16,000 nt of DNA from an uncultured bacterium. GTDB taxonomy: Bacteria > Bipolaricaulota > Bipolaricaulia > UBA7950 > UBA9294. Shown here piece by piece: positions 1 to 7,456 of this stretch. The notes below the pieces were generated by a model. The model was not told the origin of the DNA. It saw only the letters and a list, made by a program, of their open reading frames with translations, and did no database searches. The stretch covers positions 1 through 16,000 of the forward strand of contig CAIOLV010000136.1 of NCBI GenBank assembly GCA_903859225.1, written 5' to 3'. Made by a program: the position numbers and the translations under genes. Numbering within the stretch: the first letter of the stretch is position 1; each line of letters opens with the position of its first letter.

Positions 1-2
1 AC

Positions 3-95
3 TCGATGTTCGACCCCAACGCGCTCGCGCAGTTCGATCCACGAGCCTGGAACAGCCTTCTCCAGACGAAGGTGCCTGACCCCATCTGCCCATAG
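3..95 (+). CDS. C-terminal end of an unidentified protein (5' part outside window)
   Basis: An open frame runs in from the left edge and ends at TAG (93-95), giving about 30 residues that finish ...LLQTKVPDPICP. The codons look like those of the real genes here, and the stop is followed within 35 bp by a strong hairpin (130-163), as expected at the end of a transcription unit. I do not recognise the family from this tail. An in-frame ATG at 6-8 exists but has no visible ribosome-binding site inside the window, so a partial gene is more likely than a 29-residue peptide. Confidence 0.5.
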   Translation, partial: SMFDPNALAQFDPRAWNSLLQTKVPDPICP

Positions 96-129
96 CTTCG
101 CCTCTTGACGAGGGTGCCCGGGAGGACGT

Positions 130-163
130 GGCCAGGCGAGCGCTCCGAGGCGCTCGCCTGGCC
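130..163 (+). terminator. Strong GC-rich hairpin, probable terminator of the upstream gene
   Basis: A perfect 13-bp inverted repeat (130-142 pairing with 151-163, starting GGCCAGG) encloses an 8-nt loop. A pyrimidine-rich run (about 167-182) follows instead of a clean T-tract. It lies between the stop at 95 and the promoter at 187-195, where a terminator is expected. Termination is inferred; the inverted repeat is seen directly. Confidence 0.6.
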
Positions 164-186
164 GCGCCCTCCCTCTTCCTTCGCTA

Positions 187-195
187 TGCTAGACT
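187..195 (+). promoter_or_regulatory. Extended -10 promoter for the isoprenoid-type enzyme gene
   Basis: TGCTAGACT is an extended -10 element (TGn plus TAGACT at 190-195). No convincing -35 is present at 16-18 bp, which suits the extended -10 class. Predicted transcription would start near 202 and give a leader of about 40 nt. The ribosome-binding site GGAGGG (229-234) sits 6 nt before the ATG at 241. The same -10 shape recurs before other genes in this window. Confidence 0.5.
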
Positions 196-240
196 CCGCG
201 AGTTGCTCGCACGGCGTGTCGCGGGCTCGGAGGGTCAGAC

Positions 241-1494
241 ATGGTCGGGGAGACGTCGGTCGGTGCGTTGGCGCGTGTGTTGCTCGCAGAGCATGAGGCC
301 GCGTGGTGGGCCAGCCGTCCAGGTTTGCCCGACCTTGGCCGCACCTACTCGCCGAGCGAGCAGCGGTCGCACGAGCGGGAGCTCGCTCGCCTCGTCGACG
401 AGCTACTCGCCGAGCTCCGCCACCCGCCGGTGACGGCGGGCGATCGCGAGGCGGTCGAGCGGCGCATGACGCTGTCCGGGCGAACGTTCGCGCGCTCGTC
501 GCTTGGCGTCGACGACGCGCACATGGACGTCCTGCTCCAGGGCGGATTCACGCCCTGCGCCCGCGAATTCGCAGAGCGCGCCCGCCGCTTCGACGCGAAG
601 ATGCCGTTCGAGGACATCGCGCAGGCGAGCCGCAACGTCTGGACAATGAATGGACTCCAGATGATGCTCGGGCTCCCTCTTCGCGTGACGCCATCCGCGT
701 TCGGGTACAGCATGCTCTACCCGTACACGGACAACCTGCTCGATGACCCCGACGTCACCGAAGAAGAGAAGGCACGCGTAAACGAGCGATTCGGCCGCCG
801 CATCTCCGGCGAGGACCTTGCGCCGGAGAACGGCCACGAGAGGGCCCTGTGGTCGCTGTTCGCCGAGATCGAGTCGGAGCACAGTCGGGAAGCGGCTCCA
901 CGAGTCTACGAGAGCCTCGAGGTCATTCACCGCGCCCAGACGAAGAGCGTTCTCCTTCTACGGCGCGACGAGCCGCCGTATGGCGTCGACGTGCTCGGGA
1001 TCAGTCTCGAGAAGGGAGGCGCGTCGGTGCTCACCGACGGCTACCTCGTAGCCGGCGACCTCACGCGTCCGCAGGCCGCGCTCTTCTTCGGGCTCGGCGC
1101 GCTCCTACAGCTCGCCGACGACCTGCAGGACGTGGACAGCGACGCGCGCTCGGGAACCCTCACGGTCTTCTCACAGACGGCTGGCCGATGGCCTCTCGAC
1201 CGCCTCGTCAACCGTCTCTTCTCTTTCCGCGAGGTCGTGCTCGAGGAGTTCCACCCCGGGGACACACCCGGCGCGGCGCAGCTCGGCGACCTGATGCGCG
1301 GCGCCAGCCTGCAGCTCATCCTCGGCGCGGTCGGGGCCACCCCGCGGCACTTCTCTCGCGCCTACGTCCGTGAAATCGAGGCGTTCTCCCCATTCGGCTT
1401 CCGCTCGCTTCTCAGACAGCGCAGGCGGCTCGACAGGCAGCGAGTCTCGTTCCTCGGCCTCGCTGCGTCGGCGCTTTCGGGCGACGGTTCGTAG
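241..1494 (+). CDS. Class 1 isoprenoid biosynthesis-type enzyme (terpenoid synthase fold), product unknown
   Basis: A 417-residue, apparently soluble protein. Two aspartate-rich motifs typical of the all-alpha class 1 prenyl-converting fold are visible: DNLLD at 164-168 (then D169) and DDLQD at 293-297 in the context LADDLQDVDSD. In this superfamily such motifs bind Mg2+ and substrate diphosphate. The segments PYTDNLLDDPD (161-171), KGGASVLTDGYL (258-269) and the RNVWTMNGLQ region (131-140) resemble a poorly characterised group annotated only as 'class 1 isoprenoid biosynthesis enzyme'. The length exceeds most short-chain prenyl synthases (about 300-350). The ATG start is set by GGAGGG 6 nt upstream. 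No isoprenoid pathway gene is adjacent, and it seems to be a single-gene unit converging on the cyclase gene 27 bp away. Whether it condenses, cyclises or hydrolyses a prenyl diphosphate cannot be read from the sequence. Confidence 0.75.
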   Translation: MVGETSVGALARVLLAEHEAAWWASRPGLPDLGRTYSPSEQRSHERELARLVDELLAELRHPPVTAGDREAVERRMTLSGRTFARSSLGVDDAHMDVLLQGGFTPCAREFAERARRFDAKMPFEDIAQASRNVWTMNGLQMMLGLPLRVTPSAFGYSMLYPYTDNLLDDPDVTEEEKARVNERFGRRISGEDLAPENGHERALWSLFAEIESEHSREAAPRVYESLEVIHRAQTKSVLLLRRDEPPYGVDVLGISLEKGGASVLTDGYLVAGDLTRPQAALFFGLGALLQLADDLQDVDSDARSGTLTVFSQTAGRWPLDRLVNRLFSFREVVLEEFHPGDTPGAAQLGDLMRGASLQLILGAVGATPRHFSRAYVREIEAFSPFGFRSLLRQRRRLDRQRVSFLGLAASALSGDGS

Positions 1495-1521
1495 TCTTCT
1501 CTCCCGCAACCGCAGAGTCGA

Positions 1522-3486
1522 CTAGCTTCGCGACGGCACCCCGGCATCGCGGTCGTAGCGGCGCCACCCATCGCGACCCTCGCTCTTCGCCACGTACATC
1601 GCGGCGTCCGCTCGCTGGAGGAGGTGCAGCCCGCTCTCGCCATCGTCGGGGAAGAGGGCGATGCCGATGCTGACAGACAAGCCAAGGCTCCCGTCGTCCG
1701 GGATTTCGAAGGAGTCACGCAGGGCCTGCAGGACCTTGTCCGCAGCCACCTCGGCGTCTCGCGGGCTGTCGATCCCCGGCAAGAGGGCGACGAACTCGTC
1801 ACCGCCGAGGCGGGCGACGGTGTCGCTCGCGCGCAAGGCCTCCCGCAACCGGACGCTCACTTCCTGCAGCACGCGGTCGCCGGCCGCGTGGCCGTGCGCG
1901 TCGTTGACCTCCTTGAACCGATCGAGGTCAAGGTAGAAGACGGCCAGCCGATCGAGATTTCGCATCGCACGGGCAATCTCGAGCCTCAGCACATCGTCGA
2001 GAGCGCCACGCGTCAGGAGACCCGTCAGCGGATCGTGCGTCGCGAGGAACGTTAGCTCTTCCTGCTGGCGCAGCAGTTCCGTGACGTCGCGGATGATGCC
2101 CTGATATGTTCGCCCACGATCGCCCGAGCCCGTCTCGAGGGTGGTCGTCAAGAGACAGCGAAGGTGCGCGCCGTCCTTGCGCTTCAGTGTCACGGGGAAG
2201 CCCGTGACGAACCCCTTTTCCTTGATGGCAACCTGGAAGGCTTCTCGATCCTCCCGTTTGACGTAGAACTCGCCCGCCGTCATCGTCATGATCTCTTCTT
2301 TCGTGTAGCCGAGGAGGTCGACGAGCGCTTGGTTCACGTCGATAAACCGTCCGTCCTCCGCCGTGATATAGATCGGATCCCGCGACGACTCGAACAGGTT
2401 GCGATACTGTCGCTCGCTTCGCGCCAGGGCCTCGCGGGACTCCTCGATCGATGCGAGCATGCCGTTGATGCCATTCCCCAGGCTCGCGAGTTCGTCCTTG
2501 CCTCTCACCGGAACGCGCTGCGTAGTGTCCTGCTCGCGAGCGATTCGCGCCACGTCGTGAGTCAGGTGGTCGGTCCGCGACAGAACGCGCGAGTTGAGGA
2601 AGACCATGAACCCTCCGCCGAAAGCCGCCAGCATCGACAGAAGCACGATCATCAGGTTACGCAAAGCCATGACGCCCGTGCGGTAGGCATCGCGTGGCAC
2701 CTCCACGCCAAGGACAGCGAGCGGTGCGCCAGCAAGGTCCCGCCACACGGTGTACCCCGCCACCGTCTCTGCGTCGAGCGGCATGACGGCGGACAGGACC
2801 GGGGCCGAGCTGCCGCCCGACAGCAGCGCCAACACGGCGGGGCCGTTCTCCGGATCGTCGATCCTGCGGAGCTCGAGAGGGAGGCCGACTTGCGCGCCAA
2901 GGGCATCGATCTCGGCCGGCGTGAGAGTCCGGACGATCACGAGCGTTCCTCGTGCCGGAGGCTCGTGAAAGCTATTCAGGATCGGGTGAACGGCGACAAG
3001 GGCAATCTCAGCACCGAACGAGACAAGTCCCGAACGGCTCGAGACATCGTCGGCTGCTCGACTTTGAGCCCCGATGGCGCGCAGCGCCGCCGTCTCAGCC
3101 TCTGATAGGGACACCGCCTCTTTCCGCTCCAGGTCGAAGCCGCGAGCGTCGACGAGTCTCCCAGCAGAGTCGAAGAATGCCATTCCGTTGAGGCGTAGGT
3201 TCTCGAACGTGTCCGCGAACAGGTTCGCGGACGCGAAGTCCGGTGCGGTTCCTTCGACGAACGCTACGGTGTCGTCCCAGGAGGCCCAGTCATGAGACGT
3301 TGCCTCCAGAGCCGCCAGTTCTGTCGACAGCGCGTTCCGTGCCCGGTCGATGTCTCTCTGCACTTCCGTTCGCTCGATGCCGAGAAACGCGCCCTTCAGG
3401 TGTGGCAGAGCAACGCCCAGCAGCAGACCGACCACAAGAGCGACCATCACTCCAATGCTCAGGATCACCTGCGTACGAAGTCGCAA
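1522..3486 (-). CDS. Membrane diguanylate cyclase with CHASE4, HAMP, PAS and GGDEF domains
   Basis: A 654-residue inner-membrane signalling protein that should make c-di-GMP from two GTP. It has a membrane segment at about 7-29, an extracytoplasmic sensor of CHASE4 type (about 45-265, with the W-rich HDWASWDDT region at 65-73), a second membrane segment at about 275-298, HAMP (about 299-350), PAS (about 355-470) and GGDEF (about 478-645). The active-site GGDEF is intact at 561-565. An inhibitory I-site RASD (552-555) lies the canonical five residues upstream, so product feedback is likely. No EAL domain is present. The start is TTG: an in-frame TAG lies directly before it, so no longer start is possible, and AAGGGGG (3495-3501) sits 8 nt upstream. 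The sensed signal is unknown. It follows guaA on the same strand, but a 159-bp gap with its own promoter candidate suggests separate expression. Confidence 0.92.
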   Translation of the reverse strand: MRLRTQVILSIGVMVALVVGLLLGVALPHLKGAFLGIERTEVQRDIDRARNALSTELAALEATSHDWASWDDTVAFVEGTAPDFASANLFADTFENLRLNGMAFFDSAGRLVDARGFDLERKEAVSLSEAETAALRAIGAQSRAADDVSSRSGLVSFGAEIALVAVHPILNSFHEPPARGTLVIVRTLTPAEIDALGAQVGLPLELRRIDDPENGPAVLALLSGGSSAPVLSAVMPLDAETVAGYTVWRDLAGAPLAVLGVEVPRDAYRTGVMALRNLMIVLLSMLAAFGGGFMVFLNSRVLSRTDHLTHDVARIAREQDTTQRVPVRGKDELASLGNGINGMLASIEESREALARSERQYRNLFESSRDPIYITAEDGRFIDVNQALVDLLGYTKEEIMTMTAGEFYVKREDREAFQVAIKEKGFVTGFPVTLKRKDGAHLRCLLTTTLETGSGDRGRTYQGIIRDVTELLRQQEELTFLATHDPLTGLLTRGALDDVLRLEIARAMRNLDRLAVFYLDLDRFKEVNDAHGHAAGDRVLQEVSVRLREALRASDTVARLGGDEFVALLPGIDSPRDAEVAADKVLQALRDSFEIPDDGSLGLSVSIGIALFPDDGESGLHLLQRADAAMYVAKSEGRDGWRRYDRDAGVPSRS

Positions 3487-3562
3487 CTAGGCAACCCCCT
3501 TGCTGGTTCCGCCGTCTGGTGCGCGTTCCCTTGTCCTATCAACCGAACCTCACCAGCGATAC

Positions 3563-3571
3563 ACACTAGCA
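3563..3571 (-). promoter_or_regulatory. Candidate extended -10 promoter for the diguanylate cyclase gene
   Basis: Read on the minus strand this is TGCTAGTGT, close to the extended -10 element at 187-195. The -35 region 17 bp upstream (TCTTCA) is weak. Transcription would begin near 3556 and leave a leader of about 70 nt before the TTG start. This is motif inference only. Confidence 0.35.
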
Positions 3572-3610
3572 GGCGAGAAGGACCATGAAGAGAGCATCTG
3601 CGGCGATCGA

Positions 3611-3626
3611 GAGACACCGGTGTCTC
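3611..3626. repeat. Perfect 16-bp palindrome between guaA and the cyclase gene
   Basis: GAGACACCGGTGTCTC is a perfect palindrome 19 bp beyond the guaA stop and about 40 bp upstream of the cyclase -10 candidate. As RNA it would form a 6-bp stem with a CCGG loop, but no T-tract follows on the minus strand, so it is a poor intrinsic terminator. A protein-binding operator is equally possible. Confidence 0.5.
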
Positions 3627-3645
3627 ATCTGGACCGGCGCTGTGC

Positions 3646-5160
3646 CTACTCCCACTCAATCGTCGCCGGGGGTTTGCTCGTGATGTCATAGACCACCCGG
3701 CCGACTTCGGGAATCTCACGCGTGATCCGCTGCGCGGCTTCGTCGAGCACGTCGTGCGGCAGTCGAGCCCAATCCGCCGTCATCGCGTCAACGCTCGTCA
3801 CGGCGCGAAGGGCAACGACGTGACCGTAGCGTCGTTCGTCTCCGGCTACGCCCACGCTGCGAATCGGCGTGAGCACCGCCAAGGCCTGCCACGCATCGCC
3901 GTAGACGCCTCGCTTTCGCAGCGTGTCGATGAAGATGGCGTCCGCCCTCCGCACGATGTCCAATCGTTCCTGGGTGATCTCGCCAAGGATGCGCACCGCG
4001 AGGCCCGGCCCCGGGAACGGATGGCGCAGGCGAATCTCATCGGGAAGCCCGAGCAGCCGCGCCACCTCGCGCACCTCATCTTTGAACAAGGTGCGGAACG
4101 GTTCGAGCAGCTCGAATCCGAGCGCCGCCGGCAGTCCCCCGACGTTGTGGTGGCTCTTGATGTTCGCCGTCCCTTCGCCGCCGGCTGATTCGATCACGTC
4201 CGGATAGAGCGTCCCCTGCGCGAGAAACCGGAACGGTCCGCGCTCCCGCGCGACGCCGCGGAACACCGCCACAAACTCCCGTCCGATGATGTGCCGCTTC
4301 TCTTCTGGATCCTCGACTCCGCGGAGAGCGTCGAGGAATTGCGTGGACGCATCGACCGTTTCCAGACGGACTCCCAGAGCGCTCAGAGCCCTCTCTACTT
4401 CCGCTCGCTCGCCTTCGCGCAACAGGCCGTGATCGACGAAGGCGGCGAGGTGGTCGATTCCGGCGCGAGCGAGCAACAGCGCGAGCGCCGACGAGTCGAC
4501 GCCCCCGGACACTCCGACCAGCACGCGGGCCTTCCCGACCCGTTCGCGCACATAGGCGAGAGCGCGCTCGAGCGATGCTTCGGGTGTCCAATCGCGCGGC
4601 ACGGCGGCGGCGGTGAGGAAGTTGTCGAGCAGGACTCCGCCGGACGGCGTGTGGATGACCTCAGGATGGAACTGGACTCCGAGCATGCGCCCGTCGGGCG
4701 AGGCGACCGCAGCGTAGGGATTTGCGTCGGTTGCCGCCAGTCCTCTCCAGCCCTTGGGGAGCGCGGCGACGGCCGTCGAGTGGCTCATCCACACGGGCGC
4801 GTTCGGCTCAATGCCGCGAAACAGGGGACCCTCGACGCGGGCCAGCCGGTCCGCCCCGTACGACCTCGTGCCGACATCGCGCACCTCGCCGCCGGCGTGC
4901 TGCACGAGGAGCTGCATCCCGTAGCAGATCCCGAGAAGCGGAAGGCCCGACGCGTAGAGACGCGCGTCGGGCTTGGGCGCGTCGGGTTCGAACACCGTCC
5001 GGGGACCGCCAGAGAGGATCACTGCCTGCGGCGCTTCGGCAAGAATGCGCTCGACCGGCGCCGTGCCCGGCAAGATGACGGAGTAGGCGCCGAGTTCGCG
5101 CACGCGGCGGGCAATGAGCCTCGTGTACTGCGATCCGAAGTCGAGAATGACGACGCCCAC
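3646..5160 (-). CDS. guaA: GMP synthase (glutamine-hydrolysing)
   Basis: A 504-residue enzyme that converts XMP, ATP and glutamine to GMP, the last step of guanine nucleotide synthesis in the cytoplasm. The class I glutamine amidotransferase domain (about 1-190) has nucleophile Cys79 in GICYGMQ, with His165 and Glu167 in QFHPEV. The ATP pyrophosphatase domain (about 200-385) has the P-loop SGGVDSS (218-224). The dimerisation/XMP-binding domain follows and ends in the family-typical [10 protein letters not shown]. Length matches the usual 510-525. The start is GTG, with AAGGGAG a few bases upstream. One oddity is that the usual amidotransferase motif MSHGD reads MSHST here (125-129). It lies 84 bp downstream of the reductase gene on the same strand and may be co-transcribed with it. 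Confidence 0.97.
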   Translation of the reverse strand: MGVVILDFGSQYTRLIARRVRELGAYSVILPGTAPVERILAEAPQAVILSGGPRTVFEPDAPKPDARLYASGLPLLGICYGMQLLVQHAGGEVRDVGTRSYGADRLARVEGPLFRGIEPNAPVWMSHSTAVAALPKGWRGLAATDANPYAAVASPDGRMLGVQFHPEVIHTPSGGVLLDNFLTAAAVPRDWTPEASLERALAYVRERVGKARVLVGVSGGVDSSALALLLARAGIDHLAAFVDHGLLREGERAEVERALSALGVRLETVDASTQFLDALRGVEDPEEKRHIIGREFVAVFRGVARERGPFRFLAQGTLYPDVIESAGGEGTANIKSHHNVGGLPAALGFELLEPFRTLFKDEVREVARLLGLPDEIRLRHPFPGPGLAVRILGEITQERLDIVRRADAIFIDTLRKRGVYGDAWQALAVLTPIRSVGVAGDERRYGHVVALRAVTSVDAMTADWARLPHDVLDEAAQRITREIPEVGRVVYDITSKPPATIEWE

Positions 5161-5175
5161 GCCGCTCCCTTGCCG

Positions 5176-5214
5176 CTACTTGTACTTCTCTGAGCCCCGC
5201 CGTGCGCAACGCCG
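5176..5214 (-). repeat. Degenerate duplicate of the aldo/keto reductase gene 3' end
   Basis: This 39-bp stretch repeats the end of the adjacent reductase gene (5245-5284). Fifteen bases covering the last codons and stop are identical (5176-5190 and 5245-5259). A further 15-base block matches at 13 positions (5200-5214 and 5270-5284), and the middle differs by a one-base gap. Read on the minus strand, the copy still spells SEKYK-stop against SAEKYK-stop in the reductase. It is too short to be a gene and looks like a leftover of a duplication in the guaA leader. Confidence 0.6.
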
Positions 5215-5244
5215 AGAAGCACGGCAACGCCAACACTTCCGCGA

Positions 5245-6252
5245 CTACTTGTACTTCTCGGCGCTGCCTCCGTACGCGACGCCGCGCTGCTCTTCGGTGC
5301 GATCCGTGGCCGGGGGAGGACTCGGAGCGAGTGAAGCTACGCGCGCGTAGAGCTCCTGCGTCATCGGGAACTCTGCTGCTGCAAGCACCGGCTCGAGCTG
5401 CTCGACGTTGCGCGCTCCGAGGATCGGCGCCGTCACGGCGGGATGCGCCTTGACCCACGCCACGGCGAGGGTCGCCGGATGCACGCCGAGCTCGCGCGCG
5501 AGGGCGGTGAACGCCTCTGCCACGTCGAAGTAGACGTCGTCGCCGTACCGCGCGGCGTACATACGGTTCTCCACGAGGCGCCCGCGCTCGGGCATCCGGC
5601 CCGCACCGTACTTACCGGATAGGAGCCCGCCGCCGAGTGGGCTGTAGGTGATGACGCCGAGCCCCGCTGCGCGACAGAGCGGCAGGATCTCCACCTCGGC
5701 CTGACGCTTCACCAGGCTGTACATCGGCTGGACGCAGGAAAACGCCGCGAGGGACTCCCGGTGCGAAGCGCCCAGGGCCGTCGCGATCTGCCATGCCGCC
5801 CAATTGCTGACCCCGATGTGGAGCACCTTCCCTTGCCGCACGACGAGGTCGAGGGCTCGGAGGGTTTCCTCGATCGGCGTCGTGGGATCGAAGGTGTGAA
5901 CGAAGACGATCTCAACGCGATCCGTCGCCAAACGTCGCAGGCTCGCCTCAATCGATTGCAGGATGTGCCGACGCGAGAGCCCGCGATCGTTCGGATCCTC
6001 CCCCATCGGGAAACCGACCTTGGTCGTGAGGACGACGCGGTTTCTCTCTCCTACCACCAGCCGACCGAGGATCTCCTCGGCGTGACCGGCGGAGTAGACG
6101 TTGGCACAGTCAAAGAAGTCGATCCCGGCCTCGCGCGCGCGGCGGTAGAGGGCGGCCGATATCTTCTCGTCCGCCATGTCGCCGAACGACATCGTCCCGA
6201 AGCAGAGCTCCGAGACGCGAAGGCCCGTCGTGCCCAGCAGTCGATGCTCCAT
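5245..6252 (-). CDS. Aldo/keto reductase family oxidoreductase
   Basis: A 335-residue cytoplasmic protein of the NADPH-dependent aldo/keto reductase superfamily, a (beta/alpha)8 barrel that reduces carbonyls. The catalytic tetrad can be placed at Asp48 and Tyr53 (DCANVYSAG), Lys78 (TTKVG) and His119 (FVHTFDPTTPIEET). Nucleotide-binding features include the GVSNW and YSPLGGGLLSGKY segments and ILGARN near the C-terminus. The sequence resembles the YhdN/YajO-like group rather than the classical aldose reductases; the substrate cannot be told. ATG start with GGGGAGGG just upstream. The gene precedes guaA on the same strand and diverges from the glycosyltransferase gene. The last ten or so codons are partly duplicated downstream. 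Confidence 0.93.
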   Translation of the reverse strand: MEHRLLGTTGLRVSELCFGTMSFGDMADEKISAALYRRAREAGIDFFDCANVYSAGHAEEILGRLVVGERNRVVLTTKVGFPMGEDPNDRGLSRRHILQSIEASLRRLATDRVEIVFVHTFDPTTPIEETLRALDLVVRQGKVLHIGVSNWAAWQIATALGASHRESLAAFSCVQPMYSLVKRQAEVEILPLCRAAGLGVITYSPLGGGLLSGKYGAGRMPERGRLVENRMYAARYGDDVYFDVAEAFTALARELGVHPATLAVAWVKAHPAVTAPILGARNVEQLEPVLAAAEFPMTQELYARVASLAPSPPPATDRTEEQRGVAYGGSAEKYK

Positions 6253-6282
6253 CGTCCCTCCCCATCACCCGTCTCCAAGGGG

Positions 6283-6288
6283 ATCATA
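6283..6288 (-). promoter_or_regulatory. Candidate -10 element for the aldo/keto reductase gene
   Basis: On the minus strand this reads TATGAT, five of six matches to the vegetative -10, about 30 bp upstream of the ATG. No good -35 lies at 16-18 bp (a TTGCCT occurs at 22 bp, too far), so the assignment is tentative. Confidence 0.35.
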
Positions 6289-6328
6289 GCCTTCGCCGGG
6301 GAGCCTCGCTAGGCAACGGGGACCGCGA

Positions 6329-6357
6329 TTGAAGGAGGGCGCCGGAGTCGGTAGTGT
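6329..6357 (+). promoter_or_regulatory. Promoter for the glycosyltransferase gene
   Basis: TTGAAG (6329-6334) and TAGTGT (6352-6357) are separated by exactly 17 bp, giving a predicted start near 6364 and a leader of about 55 nt. The -35 box coincides with the first upstream TTG that could extend the gene, which argues that translation starts later, at the GTG of 6419. Confidence 0.5.
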
Positions 6358-6418
6358 CTCCCTCGCGCGATGGCGGAGCAGCGCGCGGCGTCGACGTACA
6401 TTGCCGGTGGAGGGAGAC

Positions 6419-7456
6419 GTGCGCATCGTCTACGGAGTCCAGAGCACGGGAAAGGGGCACTTGTCGCGGCTGCTCGGCCTTCTTCCCCTCTTCCGACGCG
6501 ACGGGCACGAGCTCTTCATCCTGGTGACCGGACGATGGGATCCCCCGCAGTACTTTCTCGACGCCATCTCCGGGGTGCCGTACCGGCGCTTCCAGGGGCT
6601 GCCGATGGTCGCCGACGGAACGGGCGGCATCTCCAAACGCGGCACGGTGAAGGCCTTCGCCACCCGATGGCCCGGGCTCTTCAACAGTTTCGGCAAAGCG
6701 CACCGCCTGATCAGCGCTTTTGACCCAGATCTCATCGTCAGCGACTTCGACCCGCTGACCGGGTCGCCCTTCGTTGCGCCCGGCGTGTTCAAGGTCGGCA
6801 TCGGCAACTACTTCACCCCGGCCCGTGCGGACGTCGACCATCCCACCGGCCTTTGGCGCGATCGGTTCAACGTCCGCGTCGTGGACAAGCTCGTCACGAG
6901 CGGCCTCGACGTCCGGTTCGGCTGCCACTTCTACCCGCTCGACGACGCCTGCTTGCCGCCGATCCTCCGGCCCGAGACGCTGGCCATCGTCCCGGAGGAC
7001 CGCGGCCATCTCCTCGTCTATCACGCGTTCCCGGGGCTTCTCGGACCCGTCGTCGCCTACGCCGAACGCCATCCGTCGACGCCGGTCATCGTCTACGGGC
7101 ACCGCGCCCGCGCGCGCGGCCTGCCGAACAACGTGCGCTTCGAACTGGACCCCAACCGATTCCTCGGCGATCTCGCGGGCTGCGGTGCGTTCGTCGGCAC
7201 GGCCGGGTTCCAATCGATTGTCGAGGCCTTCTACTTCGGAAAGAAGCTCGTCGTGCAGCCGATCGAAGGCCATTACGAACAGAAGTGGAACGCAATCGAG
7301 GTCGAGAAGCGCAACATGGGGCGGTGGTGCCACGATGACCTGGAGGCGGCGCTCGATCAGACGTTCAACCAAGCCCTGCACGCCGAACTCGTCCCCTGGT
7401 ACCAGAGCGGCGCCGAGCGCCACTACGAGCAGATCCTACGCGCCGTGCCGCGCTAG
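6419..7456 (+). CDS. MJ1255/MurG-like glycosyltransferase family protein
   Basis: A 345-residue protein of the GT-B-like group represented by MJ1255. The N-terminal RIVYGVQSTGKGHLSR (residues 2-17) matches the family's YGV...G.GH.SR signature. The C-terminal half carries the sugar-nucleotide-binding type region CGAFVGTAGFQSIVEAFYFGKKLVVQPIEGHYEQKWNA (long motif at about 7183-7292; key residues G-T-A-G-F, E and the Q-P-x-x-x-x-x-E-Q segment). Transfer of a sugar to a lipid or other acceptor is expected; donor and acceptor are unknown. The GTG start is chosen because GGAGGGAG lies directly upstream and the extra 30 N-terminal residues of a longer frame would be promoter sequence rich in arginine. 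No other polysaccharide gene is nearby. Its stop overlaps the convergent amidohydrolase stop. Confidence 0.8.
   Translation: MRIVYGVQSTGKGHLSRLLGLLPLFRRDGHELFILVTGRWDPPQYFLDAISGVPYRRFQGLPMVADGTGGISKRGTVKAFATRWPGLFNSFGKAHRLISAFDPDLIVSDFDPLTGSPFVAPGVFKVGIGNYFTPARADVDHPTGLWRDRFNVRVVDKLVTSGLDVRFGCHFYPLDDACLPPILRPETLAIVPEDRGHLLVYHAFPGLLGPVVAYAERHPSTPVIVYGHRARARGLPNNVRFELDPNRFLGDLAGCGAFVGTAGFQSIVEAFYFGKKLVVQPIEGHYEQKWNAIEVEKRNMGRWCHDDLEAALDQTFNQALHAELVPWYQSGAERHYEQILRAVPR

Noticed and set aside
2164..3105. Plus-strand frame of 313 codons opposite the diguanylate cyclase gene
   Set aside because: Antisense to a well-defined multidomain protein; composition typical of a shadow frame in high-GC DNA.
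4291..5193. Plus-strand frame opposite guaA
   Set aside because: Antisense to an intact essential enzyme; no motif or ribosome-binding site.
6284..7423. Long minus-strand open frame (379 codons) opposite the glycosyltransferase gene
   Set aside because: It is longer than the true gene but has low-complexity, charged composition with no family motif. The plus strand has a promoter, a ribosome-binding site and family signatures.
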